Source: Aldehydirespirator sp028819505
Lineage (GTDB): Bacteria; Actinomycetota; Acidimicrobiia; Acidimicrobiales; Aldehydirespiratoraceae
Reading direction: 5' to 3'
DNA length: 64,000 nucleotides
NCBI GenBank assembly: GCA_965207755.1
Contig: OZ242297.1
Span: 1,736,001 to 1,800,000 of the forward strand
Part shown: in pieces, positions 1 through 7,586 of the stretch
How positions within the stretch are numbered: the first letter of the stretch is position 1
Layout: each line of letters begins with the position of its first letter
Translations under genes and position numbers: made by a program
The notes under the pieces: model-generated
The model's input: only the letters and a program-made list of their open reading frames with translations
What the model was told of the DNA's origin: nothing
The model's database searches: none

Positions 1-2154
1 GCGCACGAAGTCGCCGGCCGAGAACCCCTCGTCCTGGAGCGCCTCGAACGACTCCCCGTCCGCCCAGCGATGGGCCGCAGGCCCGAAGCCGGTCTCCAGC
101 GGCCGGGTGGGCTCGACGCCGAAGCTCCGCTCGGTGCGGTGCAGGCTGTCGAGGCCCGCGCCGATCCGGCGCATGCGGCGGTAGGCGGCGCCCGAGGGGA
201 TCCACACTTCGGGCCTCGGGCCCGGCGAGCGGTGCTCGTAGGTGAACGCCGACAGCACCGAGGCCAGTTCGGGCGGCGACAGGCCGTCGAGGAGCCCGCC
301 CCACAGGGCCTCGGCCACGGCCAGGTCGGCCTCGTGGAAGATCCGCGACACCAGCGATCCCGAACCCGTCGGGGTCCAGCCGTTGAGATGGCCCCGCTCG
401 CGCAGCACCCCGGCCACGGCGTCGAAGCGACGGGCCAGATCGACAGGCAGCGACGCCGCCTCCGCCTGGTATTGGGCGAAGGAGCGGTCCATCAGGTCGC
501 GGGCCGCTCCGGCAGACATGCGGCCCAGCAGTCCGACCACCATGTTGTAGGTGGGCCGGAAGGCCGAGCGGAGCTCGAAGGAGCGGCTCGATGCCAGCCG
601 GGCCACCTGCTCGAAGGTGCTGTCCGGCGACCACAGCGCCACCGCCCACCCCTCCTTGTCGATGCCGCGGCGCCCGGCCCGGCCGGTGAACTGGGTGTAC
701 TGGGCGGCGCTGAGAGGAGCGGTGCGCCGGCCGTCGTACTTGACGGGCTTGTCGATCACCACGCTGCGGGCGGGCATGTTCACGCCCAATGCCAGAGTCT
801 CGGTGGCGAACACCACCTTCACCAGGCCCTCGGCGAAGCACAGCTCCACGGCCTCCTTGAACACCGGCACCAGGCCGGCATGGTGCGACGCGATGCCCAG
901 GCGCAGGCGGTCACGGAAGCGCTCGACGCCCAGCGCGGCGAGATCGGCAGGGTCGAGCAGGCCGAGGCGCGCCTCGACCAGTCCGTCGATGCGGGCGGCC
1001 TCGACGTCGTCGGTGAAGCGAGCCCCGTCGCGGACGAGCCGGGCGGCGGCCTGGTCGCACCCCTTGCGGCTGAACACGAACCAGATCGCCGGCAGCAGGC
1101 CCCGCTCCTCCAACTCTGCCAGCAGGTCGACGCGGCGGGGCGGCCGCCATGCCACACGCGGACGTGGCCCCCGGTGCTCCGAACCACCGTGTCCACTCGG
1201 ACCGCCACGCCGAGACCGGCCCGAACCGCCGGATCCTCGACGCTCGCCGAGACTCGACCGGTCCGAGCCTCGGGGCCTGTCTTGTCGAGACCGGTCCGAG
1301 CCTCGGGGCCTGTCTTGTCGAGACCGGTCCGAGCCTCGCGGCCCGTCCTGTCGAGACCGGTCCGAGCCTCGGGGCCTGTCTTGTCGAGACCGGTCCGAGC
1401 CTCGGGGCCTGTCTTGTCGAGACCGGTCCGAACCTCCGGCACCGCCGCGCCGTGGCCGACCCGGACTGCGAGGCGCCTGAGAGCCTGCCGGTGGGTCGAA
1501 CCGGCCTCCTTCGGGGTTGGGCCTGCCGTCGACGAGGGTGGGCACGATCTGCACGGCGTCGGAGCGGCGGCGACCCACGGCGTAGAGATTGGTCAGCGGA
1601 ACCGGCCGCCGCGACTCGGCCACCACCGCGGTCGGGCCGCGCACCCGCTTGAGCCAGCCACCCAGCTGCTCGTGGTTGGAGACCGTGGCCGACAGGCACA
1701 CCAGCACGACGCTGGAGGGCAGGTGCAGGATGACCTCCTCCCACACCGGCCCGCGGTAGGGGTCCTCCAGGTAGTGTACCTCGTCGAGCACGACCGCTCC
1801 GAGCCGGGCGTCGACTGCCTCGGCGTAGAGCATGTTGCGCAGCACCTCGGTGGTCATGACCACCACGTCGGCGTCGCCCGCGATGACGTTGTCGCCGGTC
1901 AGCAGGCCCACCCGGTTCGGGCCCAGCCTCTGCCGCAGATCCCGGTACTTCTGGTTGGACAGGGCCTTGACGGGAGTGGTGTAGAAGGCCCTCTGTCCCG
2001 CCGCGAGAGCCCGGTCGACGGCGTGGTCGGCCACCACCGTCTTGCCGGCGCCGGTGGGCGCGCTCACCAGCACCGAGCGTCCGGCGTCGAGGTGCTCCAG
2101 GGCGCGGCGCTGGAACTCGTCGAGGACGAAGCCCGGCCTCCCCGAGCCGCTCAC
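1..2154 (-). CDS. helY: Ski2-like superfamily 2 helicase HelY (3' end outside window)
   Basis: This is an ATP-dependent SF2 helicase of the Ski2/Mtr4-like HelY family, presumably acting on structured or damaged nucleic acid in the cytoplasm. The frame opens at a GTG (2154) directly after an in-frame stop. It shows Walker A (SAPTGAGKT), DEVH, the LSATVSN motif III and, in the second RecA domain, FVFSRKGCD, ETLALGVNMPARSVV and QFTGRAGRRG. An arginine-rich linker of 11-residue repeats separates the two RecA domains. The C-terminus runs off the left edge. The tatC-tatA-pafC neighbourhood matches mycobacterial helY. The family is clear; the in vivo substrate is not known from sequence. Confidence 0.88.
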   Translation of the reverse strand, partial: MSGSGRPGFVLDEFQRRALEHLDAGRSVLVSAPTGAGKTVVADHAVDRALAAGQRAFYTTPVKALSNQKYRDLRQRLGPNRVGLLTGDNVIAGDADVVVMTTEVLRNMLYAEAVDARLGAVVLDEVHYLEDPYRGPVWEEVILHLPSSVVLVCLSATVSNHEQLGGWLKRVRGPTAVVAESRRPVPLTNLYAVGRRRSDAVQIVPTLVDGRPNPEGGRFDPPAGSQAPRSPGRPRRGGAGGSDRSRQDRPRGSDRSRQDRPRGSDRSRQDGPRGSDRSRQDRPRGSDRSRQDRPRGSDRSSLGERRGSGGSGRSRRGGPSGHGGSEHRGPRPRVAWRPPRRVDLLAELEERGLLPAIWFVFSRKGCDQAAARLVRDGARFTDDVEAARIDGLVEARLGLLDPADLAALGVERFRDRLRLGIASHHAGLVPVFKEAVELCFAEGLVKVVFATETLALGVNMPARSVVIDKPVKYDGRRTAPLSAAQYTQFTGRAGRRGIDKEGWAVALWSPDSTFEQVARLASSRSFELRSAFRPTYNMVVGLLGRMSAGAARDLMDRSFAQYQAEAASLPVDLARRFDAVAGVLRERGHLNGWTPTGSGSLVSRIFHEADLAVAEALWGGLLDGLSPPELASVLSAFTYEHRSPGPRPEVWIPSGAAYRRMRRIGAGLDSLHRTERSFGVEPTRPLETGFGPAAHRWADGESFEALQDEGFSAGDFVR
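1258..1422. repeat. 33-bp minisatellite inside helY, five units
   Basis: Five tandem 33-bp units, plus a partial sixth, are nearly identical; the third differs at a few bases. On the minus strand they stay in the helY frame and encode GSDRSRQDRPR repeats in the linker between the two RecA domains. The unit is a multiple of three, so copy-number change would not break the frame. Confidence 0.95.
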
Positions 2155-2206
2155 CGCTCAGAACCTGCGCCCGCAGGCGCAACCCGAGGCGTCGGGGCGG
2201 GGTGTC

Positions 2207-2254
2207 TCCCGCTCCTGTTCGCTGCGACCTGCGGGCCGCTCGGCCACGGCCTCG
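2207..2254 (-). repeat. Dispersed ~50-bp intergenic repeat, copy 1
   Basis: This copy begins TCCCGCTCCTGTTCGCTGCG and ends CGGCCACGGCCTCG. It lies between the tatC stop and the helY start. The same sequence family occurs at 3684, 17476, 35745, 59045 and 61515. Confidence 0.85.
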
Positions 2255-2278
2255 ACCGCATGCACCGGACTCGCTCGC

Positions 2279-3118
2279 CTACCTGCTCGAGCTCTCGGCC
2301 GCGTCGCGCTTTCGGCGCCGGCGGCCGGCGAGCACACCCCACAGGATCGCGATCTCGTAGAAGGCGTACATCGGAATCGACAGCGCCATCAGCGTGAAGG
2401 GGTCGCCGCTGGGGGTGATCACCGCCACCAGCACCACGATCCCGACCACGGCGTAGGAGCGGATCTTGCGCAGGGTGCGGTTCTCGACGATGCCCATGGC
2501 CTGCAGCCCGATGAGGACTATCGGGAACTGGAAGGCGATGCCGAAGGCCACCATCATCCTGACCACGAAGCCCAGGTAGCGCTGCGGGCTGAACAGCGAC
2601 ACCAGGTCGGGGCCGCCGATGTCCTTCAGGAAGTCGAGGGCCCGGGGCAGGCTCCAGTACGCCAGCGCTACGCCCAGGAAGAAGAGCAGCACGCCCGCAG
2701 CCACGAACGGCACCGCGTAGCGCTTCTCGTGGCGGTACAGGCCGGGCGCGATGAACCGCCACGCCTGCCACAGCAGCACCGGCATGGCCAGCGCCAGCCC
2801 CGAGTAGCCGACCAGCGTGATGCGCACGCTGAAGGGCTCCAGGGGACTGGACACGTAGAGGTTGCAGCCGCCGTCGGGACCGAACAGGTGGGAGTCGATC
2901 CGGTCCTCGACGGGGAAGGTCTTGCAGTACGGCTCGAGCAGGAGGTCGAGGATGTACGGGTAGAGGATCCAGCATCCGACCACGCACACCGCCACCGCGA
3001 TGACCGACTTGATCAGACGGTTGCGGAGCTCGGCCAAGTGCTCCATGAGCGTCATGTGCCCGCCGTCGCCGCCGTCCGGGCGCTGCATCGGGGCCGTGTC
3101 GTCGACTGCGTCGGTCAT
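2279..3118 (-). CDS. tatC: Sec-independent protein translocase TatC
   Basis: This is the polytopic TatC subunit, which recognises twin-arginine signal peptides and exports folded proteins across the cytoplasmic membrane. The 279-residue product has an N-terminal HMTLMEHLAELRNRL element typical of TatC, the PLEPFSVRI segment and about six hydrophobic helices; the last TatC helix pair is followed by a basic tail (GRRRRKRD). It starts with ATG and sits 18 bp after the tatA-like gene, so the two are probably co-transcribed. Length and motifs match the family. Confidence 0.96.
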   Translation of the reverse strand: MTDAVDDTAPMQRPDGGDGGHMTLMEHLAELRNRLIKSVIAVAVCVVGCWILYPYILDLLLEPYCKTFPVEDRIDSHLFGPDGGCNLYVSSPLEPFSVRITLVGYSGLALAMPVLLWQAWRFIAPGLYRHEKRYAVPFVAAGVLLFFLGVALAYWSLPRALDFLKDIGGPDLVSLFSPQRYLGFVVRMMVAFGIAFQFPIVLIGLQAMGIVENRTLRKIRSYAVVGIVVLVAVITPSGDPFTLMALSIPMYAFYEIAILWGVLAGRRRRKRDAAESSSR

Positions 3119-3136
3119 CGCTGAGGCTGGGAAGTC

Positions 3137-3658
3137 CTAGCCGGGCGTGCCGTCGGTCTCGGGCTCGACATCCGGCTCGACAGCATCGGCGGTCGCGCCG
3201 GCGTCTTCGCTGCTGGACGCGGGCGGGGGGCTCACCTTCGCCTCGGCGGTGCCCCAGGAGACCGGGCCCGCCGTGGCCGCTCCCGCGCCCGCCGCGGCAG
3301 TCTCCGATGCGTCGCCGCCCTTGCCCGACGCCGCGGTGTCCTTGGCCTTGTCCTTGGGGCCCGGCGGGGATTCGATCACCTTGCGCGGATCGGCGGCCTT
3401 CAGCGTGTCCCTCATCTCCTTGAGGGGCTTCTGGGCGGTCTCACGCAGGCTCTTGTCGGCCGCCCTCAGATCGGCGGTCGCGTCCGTCAGAGGCTTGGCC
3501 GCCTCGCGCAGCTCCGCCTGGAAGCCTTGGCCGATGCGGCGGATCTCGCCCACGACCTTGCCCACCTGGCGGACGGCCGGGGGCAGCTTGGTCGGACCCA
3601 GCACGATGAGGGCCACCAGCAGTATGACCAGGATCTCTCCCCCGCCGAGGTTTCCCAC
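3137..3658 (-). CDS. tatA: Twin-arginine translocase TatA/TatB-family subunit
   Basis: The N-terminus has one short membrane helix (GGEILVILLVALIVLGPTKL) followed by an amphipathic helix (PPAVRQVGKVVGEIRRIG), the TatA/TatB fold. By position it matches actinobacterial tatA. Glutamate at residue 8 and the 173-residue length are more TatB-like, because TatA proteins usually have a polar non-acidic residue there and are about 80-90 residues long. The Ala/Pro/Glu-rich tail is probably disordered. The start is GTG at 3658. No second small Tat subunit is visible in this window. Confidence 0.88.
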   Translation of the reverse strand: MGNLGGGEILVILLVALIVLGPTKLPPAVRQVGKVVGEIRRIGQGFQAELREAAKPLTDATADLRAADKSLRETAQKPLKEMRDTLKAADPRKVIESPPGPKDKAKDTAASGKGGDASETAAAGAGAATAGPVSWGTAEAKVSPPPASSSEDAGATADAVEPDVEPETDGTPG

Positions 3659-3683
3659 CCCGTCAGCCTAGAGGCCGAGCTTG

Positions 3684-3705
3684 CGAGGCCGTGGCCCGAG
3701 CGGCC
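3684..3705 (+). repeat. Dispersed ~50-bp repeat, partial copy 2
   Basis: Only the GGCCGTGGCCCGAGCGGCC half of the repeat is present, just upstream of the tatA-like start. The AACAAGAGCGGGA end is missing. Confidence 0.7.
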
Positions 3706-3734
3706 CGTGACACCCCGGATATGGTGCCGACATG

Positions 3735-3765
3735 GGAGAGCCGGAGGGGTGACCTCCGGCTCTCC
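3735..3765. terminator. Perfect 13-bp stem-loop upstream of the tatA-like gene
   Basis: GGAGAGCCGGAGG and CCTCCGGCTCTCC flank a 5-base GGTGA loop, forming a perfect 13-bp stem. No T-run follows on either strand. It could terminate minus-strand transcription arriving from the gene at 3916-4194, or it could be an mRNA-stability hairpin ahead of tatA. Confidence 0.5.
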
Positions 3766-3801
3766 GTCGAAGCTCGGGGCAGATGCTCTCGAGCCTCGAA
3801 C

Positions 3802-3869
3802 GGGCCTGGCCAGGTGGCTGCGGTGGCCTCTAAACCCGTCCGCAGGGGTTCGAGTCCCCCCAGGTCCAC
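3802..3869 (+). tRNA. tRNA-like sequence, degenerate or atypical
   Basis: A canonical T-arm (AGGGGTTCGAGTCCCCC, with T-loop TTCGAGT) is followed by CAGGTCC plus a discriminator A. GGGCCTG at 3802-3808 can pair with CAGGTCC with one G-U. The space between is about 35 nt, too short for a normal D-arm plus anticodon arm, and no standard anticodon loop with T33 forms; CTGCGG...CCGCAG pairs instead. I infer a decayed or internally deleted tRNA gene rather than a working one. No CCA is encoded. Confidence 0.3.
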
Positions 3870-3915
3870 GCCCAGCGTACCACAGGTGCTCGCATTCCGA
3901 GCTGCCTGACTGGTG

Positions 3916-4194
3916 TCAGTTCCGGCGTAGCTGAGCTTCCTCCGGCTGGTGGACTGTCGGCGGGCGTTTCTGGGCTCGCAGCCGGTCGGCCGCGGCCCTG
4001 GTGGCTTCGGCGTGGTCGCCCAGCCGGGCCGCGAAGCGTGAGAGTTCGTCGCCGGCCACGGCCGCCGACGACGACTTCCGCAGCGACCCCGTCAAGTCCG
4101 TGGCGGCATGAGCCACGGCCCTCATCCCGACGATGAGCACCCCGAGGGCGATGACGGTGGCCGCGGCCGGTGCCAGCATCCACATGTATGGCAC
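3916..4194 (-). CDS. Small single-pass membrane protein, unknown function
   Basis: The 92-residue product starts with GTG and has one N-terminal membrane helix (LAPAAATVIALGVLIVGMRA), followed by a polar, probably helical region rich in Ala, Arg and Asp. I do not recognise the family. It lies between the phosphodiesterase gene and the tRNA-like remnant, in the same direction as the lepB-pafC operon. Codon use is ordinary for the window, which supports a real gene. The topology suggests a short external N-terminus and a cytoplasmic tail. Confidence 0.6.
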   Translation of the reverse strand: MPYMWMLAPAAATVIALGVLIVGMRAVAHAATDLTGSLRKSSSAAVAGDELSRFAARLGDHAEATRAAADRLRAQKRPPTVHQPEEAQLRRN

Positions 4195-4237
4195 GATACC
4201 CGCGAGCCGCCGAGGCCCCCGATGGACTACGGGGGAT

Positions 4238-4984
4238 TCAGGCTCCGGCGTCGTCGGTGAAGCGGGCCAGGGTCTCCACCATCCGGTCGACGTGGTCGCT
4301 GTACACGCCGTCGATGCCGGCGTCGACCAGTTCGGCGATCTGGCGGGCCTGCTGTGCGTCCCATCCCAGGGCGAGCCGGCCGAAGCGGTGGTAGAGCGTG
4401 GTGAGGCCGCCGTTCCAGTCCTCGCGGCGGAAGTTCACCGCGTCGATGCCGGCCTCGGCGAGATCGGCGGCGTGGCGCTCGGGGCCTCGCGGGAGCCGGT
4501 CCAGGCGGGTGGAGTGAACCAGCCGAGCCTCGGGCGCGGCGTCCCGCCAGGACCGCAGCACGCCGGCGTCGTGGTGGCAGACCCATAGCCGGCCGGCCGC
4601 GCCGTGGTCCCTGGCCACCGTGATGAGGCCTGCGAAGGCGGCCGCGTCCTTCACGTCGACGCTCAGATCCAGATCGGTGCCGCAGCGCTCGTAGTACTCG
4701 CCGAGAGTGGGAATGTGGGCGGGCAGCCGCGATCGGGGCAGGCCGGCGACGGGCCGGCCCAGGATCCGAAGGTTCGACAGCGTGGGCAGCCCGCCGACGG
4801 CTCCGTCATGGTTCAACACGATCTCGCCGTCGGCGGTGACCCGGACGTCGGTCTCGATGCCGGTGGCCCCCATCTCGCGGGCCAGCGCGAACGCATCGAG
4901 CGTGTTCTCCCGTGCATGGGCCCGCGCACCGCGGTGAGCGAAACCGATGGGCGGCACCAGAAGAGCCGGTATCCGGGTACCCAT
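4238..4984 (-). CDS. Glycerophosphodiester phosphodiesterase family protein (first of two)
   Basis: This is a GDPD-family TIM-barrel enzyme that would hydrolyse glycerophosphodiesters to glycerol-3-phosphate and an alcohol. The visible signature is IGFAHRGA with the catalytic His, then ENTLDAF, GIETDVRVTADGEIVLNHD (metal-binding Glu/Asp and the second His) and a late DVDG-like IDGVYSDHVD element. No signal peptide is evident, so it is likely cytoplasmic. I chose the ATG at 4984; a TTG 18 bases upstream is the alternative. The gene follows lepB closely and may share its operon. A paralogue lies at 61636. Confidence 0.85.
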   Translation of the reverse strand: MGTRIPALLVPPIGFAHRGARAHARENTLDAFALAREMGATGIETDVRVTADGEIVLNHDGAVGGLPTLSNLRILGRPVAGLPRSRLPAHIPTLGEYYERCGTDLDLSVDVKDAAAFAGLITVARDHGAAGRLWVCHHDAGVLRSWRDAAPEARLVHSTRLDRLPRGPERHAADLAEAGIDAVNFRREDWNGGLTTLYHRFGRLALGWDAQQARQIAELVDAGIDGVYSDHVDRMVETLARFTDDAGA

Positions 4985-5023
4985 CAGGCCAGTATCACGC
5001 AACCAGCCCGGCCCGCGGGGCGG

Positions 5024-5923
5024 CTAGACGCCGCCGATGTCGTTGGGGGGCCAGATCTTCATGAAGGCCCGGCCCACGATGTCGTCGACGTCCACCGGTC
5101 CGAAGAAGCGGCTGTCGCGACTGTCCTCGCGGCTGTCGCCCAACACGATGACCGCGCCCTCGGGCACCTCGCAGTACAGCGCGTCGGCTTCGTTCGCGCA
5201 GCCCCGGATGGGCGCCTTGGGAAGCGTCGCCTCGCCGTCGCTGAGGTAGGGCTCCTCCAGCCGGGCGCCGTCGATGTACACCGAGCCGTCCCGGATCTCG
5301 AACGTCTCGCCCTCCAGGGCGACGACCCGCTTGATCAGGTCGTCGATTCCCGGACCCTGCCCCGGATTGTCGAACACCACTACGTCGCCCCGGTTCACGT
5401 CGTGGAGGCGGTACCCGAGCTTGTACACGACCACCCGGTTGCCCACCATCAGGGTGGGCTCCATCGAGCCCGACGGGATTATGAACACCTCCACCAGGAA
5501 GGTCCTGAGCAGCAGGGCCAGACCCAGTGCGCAGACCAGCACGACGAGCCACTCGACGGCCACAGACAGCGGACGCCGGACCGGAGTCGGTGGTGGCCCG
5601 TCGGCGCCGCTCATGGGCGCGGCATCCTCGGCGTGCATTCCCGGCGGCTGCGTTCCGGGTCTGTGCGTTCCCGGCGGCTGCGTTCCGGGTCTGTGCGTTC
5701 CCGGCGGCTGCGTTCCCGGTCCATGCGTTCCCGGCGGCTGTGTTCCGGGTCTATGCGTTCCCGGCGGCTGTGTTCCGGGTCTATGCGTTCCCGGCGGCTG
5801 CGTTCCGGGTCTATGCGTTCCCGGCGGCTGCGTTCCGACCGCCCTGGCCGCCTTCTGCCGGCCGGACTCCACCGGTGACGGTTCCGCGGGCTCGCCCGGA
5901 CGGGCCGTCGCGCCTCCGGTCAC
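5024..5923 (-). CDS. lepB: Signal peptidase I with a repeat-rich N-terminal extension
   Basis: This membrane-bound signal peptidase cleaves signal peptides from exported proteins. It contains one membrane helix (VEWLVVLVCALGLALLLRTF), the nucleophile Ser in IIPSGSMEPTL, the general-base Lys in DLIKRVVALEGE, and GDSREDSRDSRFFG. The start is a GTG at 5923 overlapping the pafC stop as GTGA, so the genes are translationally coupled. An internal ATG at 5639, after the repeats, is an alternative start. The cytoplasmic N-terminus carries six 10-residue repeats (GTQPPGTHRP). The product is 299 residues, in the range of actinobacterial LepB. Confidence 0.93.
   Translation of the reverse strand: MTGGATARPGEPAEPSPVESGRQKAARAVGTQPPGTHRPGTQPPGTHRPGTQPPGTHRPGTQPPGTHGPGTQPPGTHRPGTQPPGTHRPGTQPPGMHAEDAAPMSGADGPPPTPVRRPLSVAVEWLVVLVCALGLALLLRTFLVEVFIIPSGSMEPTLMVGNRVVVYKLGYRLHDVNRGDVVVFDNPGQGPGIDDLIKRVVALEGETFEIRDGSVYIDGARLEEPYLSDGEATLPKAPIRGCANEADALYCEVPEGAVIVLGDSREDSRDSRFFGPVDVDDIVGRAFMKIWPPNDIGGV
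5641..5836. repeat. 30-bp minisatellite inside lepB, six units plus a partial
   Basis: Six 30-bp units (5641-5820) plus 16 bases of a seventh are almost identical, with a few base changes. They encode GTQPPGTHRP repeats in the LepB N-terminal region. A short, weakly similar stretch (TGCGTTCCTATGCGTTCC) lies near 14853, upstream of pafB's neighbour. Confidence 0.93.
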
Positions 5924-6936
5924 CGGCGGTACCGCTCCAGCATCCGGGCCGCGGTGGCCGCCCGCAGATCCGGGTCGATGGCCTCGTGGAGGTCGATGAT
6001 CTCCGCCTGGGGGCCGAGCTGCACCAGCAGCCGGGCCAGCCACGACTCGCCGGCCACCGCGAACACCGCGTCGATGGTGCCGTCGGGATTGTTGTTCCGC
6101 TCGCGCGCCGAGTGGTAGTCGGCAGCCCAGGCGGCCTCCGGCGCCAGCCGCAACGTCGCGGTGCGGTCCACGCTGTCGATTGAGAGCGTCGGCGACGGTC
6201 CGGGGGGCAGGTCGACCTCCGCATCCGATTCCAGCACGGTCAGCGTGCGGATCCGGTCGACGCGGAAGACCCGCTCGGCGCGGGCCCGATGGCACCAGCC
6301 GAACAGGTACCACACGCCGTCGTGGCTCATCAGCCGAGCCGGATCGACGACCCTGGACGTCATCGCGTCGCGGCCCTGGGAGTAGTACTCGATCTCGATC
6401 TGCCGCCGCCCGCTGATGGCGCGCCGCAGTTCGTGGAGCGTGTGGGACGGGGCGCTGCCCAGGCTGACCTCGATGTGGTCGGAGCTGTCCGCTCCCTCCG
6501 AGCCCAGCGACAGCCTCAGCTTCGCCAAGGCCCGCACCAGCGGGGCGGCCTCGTCCTCGTCGTCGCCGCCCGACGGTCCCCGCCCGCTCGCCTTCGTCAT
6601 GTCGAGCACGCTGCGGCCCGCGGCCAGCAGCCGGGTCGCCTCCTCCACCGACAGCCGCATGGGCTGCGAGAACCAGTCGGCGTACTGGATGTCGACGATC
6701 CCGTCGGAGATGCGCACCTCGATCAGCGTGTCCGGGGTGAACGGGTGCACCCCCACGAAGAACAGGCGCTGCTCGAGGTCCTCCAGGAGCTGCTCCCGGG
6801 GGTAGTCGAAGCGGGCCGAGATGTCGTCGAGGTGGGCGCCGTCCTGCTCGACCACCCAGGGCACGACCCCCAGCAGGCGGGCCATGCGCTCGGCCACCGA
6901 CAGACTGGTCGGGTTCGCAGCCGGCGCCGAGGTCAC
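5920..6936 (-). CDS. pafC: WYL-domain transcriptional regulator PafC
   Basis: PafC partners with PafB in a heterodimer that activates DNA-damage genes in mycobacteria. The 338-residue product has an N-terminal winged-helix region (AERMARLLGVVPWVVEQDG), a middle linker with an acidic GGDDEDE patch, a WYL core (GRRQIEIEYYSQGRD and DGVWYLFGWCHRARAERVFR) and a C-terminal WCX-like domain. Its place before tatA and helY matches the mycobacterial order, but pafB is about 8 kb away instead of adjacent. The start lies close to an in-frame upstream limit at 6936. Confidence 0.88.
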   Translation of the reverse strand: MTSAPAANPTSLSVAERMARLLGVVPWVVEQDGAHLDDISARFDYPREQLLEDLEQRLFFVGVHPFTPDTLIEVRISDGIVDIQYADWFSQPMRLSVEEATRLLAAGRSVLDMTKASGRGPSGGDDEDEAAPLVRALAKLRLSLGSEGADSSDHIEVSLGSAPSHTLHELRRAISGRRQIEIEYYSQGRDAMTSRVVDPARLMSHDGVWYLFGWCHRARAERVFRVDRIRTLTVLESDAEVDLPPGPSPTLSIDSVDRTATLRLAPEAAWAADYHSARERNNNPDGTIDAVFAVAGESWLARLLVQLGPQAEIIDLHEAIDPDLRAATAARMLERYRR

Positions 6937-6986
6937 CCCACCACCCTAGAACGGCTCGCCGACCGGTCAACGTCAGCTTGGTGGTG

Positions 6987-7015
6987 TTGAAAATATATTT
7001 TCATGATTTTACATT
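6987..7015 (+). promoter_or_regulatory. Sigma-70-type promoter with an AT palindrome
   Basis: TTGAAA (6987-6992), a 17-base spacer and TACATT (7010-7015) form a good sigma-70-type promoter. It contains a perfect 14-base palindrome, GAAAATATATTTTC (6989-7002), a striking AT island in GC-rich DNA and a possible operator. Transcription would begin near 7022, so the downstream gene would be nearly leaderless. Confidence 0.6.
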
Positions 7016-7018
7016 GCA

Positions 7019-7481
7019 ATGAATGGCTGGGCATGGTACCATGGCGATGTGGCGGCATCGGAAGCGCTCAGCGTGCAGGGCGAGAGCCCGGCAGCCGGGG
7101 CCGCGCCAGCGGCCGGACCGGCAGCGGCCGCAGTGCATGCGTCGAGCGACGCATCGCCGCGCTGGCCACAGCTCATCCCCCTCGCACAACTGGTCGCGGT
7201 CGTTTCTGGGAGTGTTGGCGATCATTTGGAACCAGCAGCAGACCACCGACAACCTGCGCACCGAGCTGCGCGCCGACATCATCCGCCTCGAGACCGAACT
7301 GCGCGCCGAGTTCTCCAACGAGATCGACGGGCTGCGAACCGAGATGGGCGAACTGCGCGCAGAGATCGGCGAACTGCGCGTCCAGGTGGTCGAGAACGGT
7401 CAGCGCCTGGCCCGCATCGAGGGCTTCCTCGGGATCGGAATCCCGGACTCAGCGCCGCAGGGAGACGACCGCGGCTGGTAG
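7019..7481 (+). pseudogene. Frameshifted small membrane-anchored coiled-coil protein
   Basis: Two overlapping frames together make one plausible protein. The first (from 7019) gives an Ala-rich leader and WPQLIPLAQLVAVV. The second gives FLGVLAIIWNQQQTTDNLRT and then a long Glu/Arg/Leu coiled coil ending near LARIEGFLGIG. Joined near 7205-7215 they form a continuous membrane helix followed by the coiled coil. A single-base loss, a sequencing error or programmed frameshifting would explain it. The second frame is itself open from 7023, but its N-terminus is then an unlikely Arg/Ser-rich string. Function unknown. Confidence 0.55.
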
Positions 7482-7586
7482 GGGCTCGACGACGCCTAGC
7501 AGGCACAGCCCGCACGTCTTGACCTGATCGCAGACACAGGTGTCCGACGCAAGATGGTCGAGCAACTCGACCGCCACCACCTCCAC

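Noticed and set aside
70..2397. A 775-codon open frame on the plus strand opposite helY
   Set aside because: Its residues are compositionally strange (Gly/His/Arg/Gln-rich) and show no motif, while the minus strand encodes a complete set of helicase motifs. Long opposite-strand frames are expected in GC-rich DNA.
1258..5836. The 33-bp and 30-bp repeat arrays as CRISPR arrays
   Set aside because: The units are contiguous with no spacers between them and stay in frame with helY and lepB.
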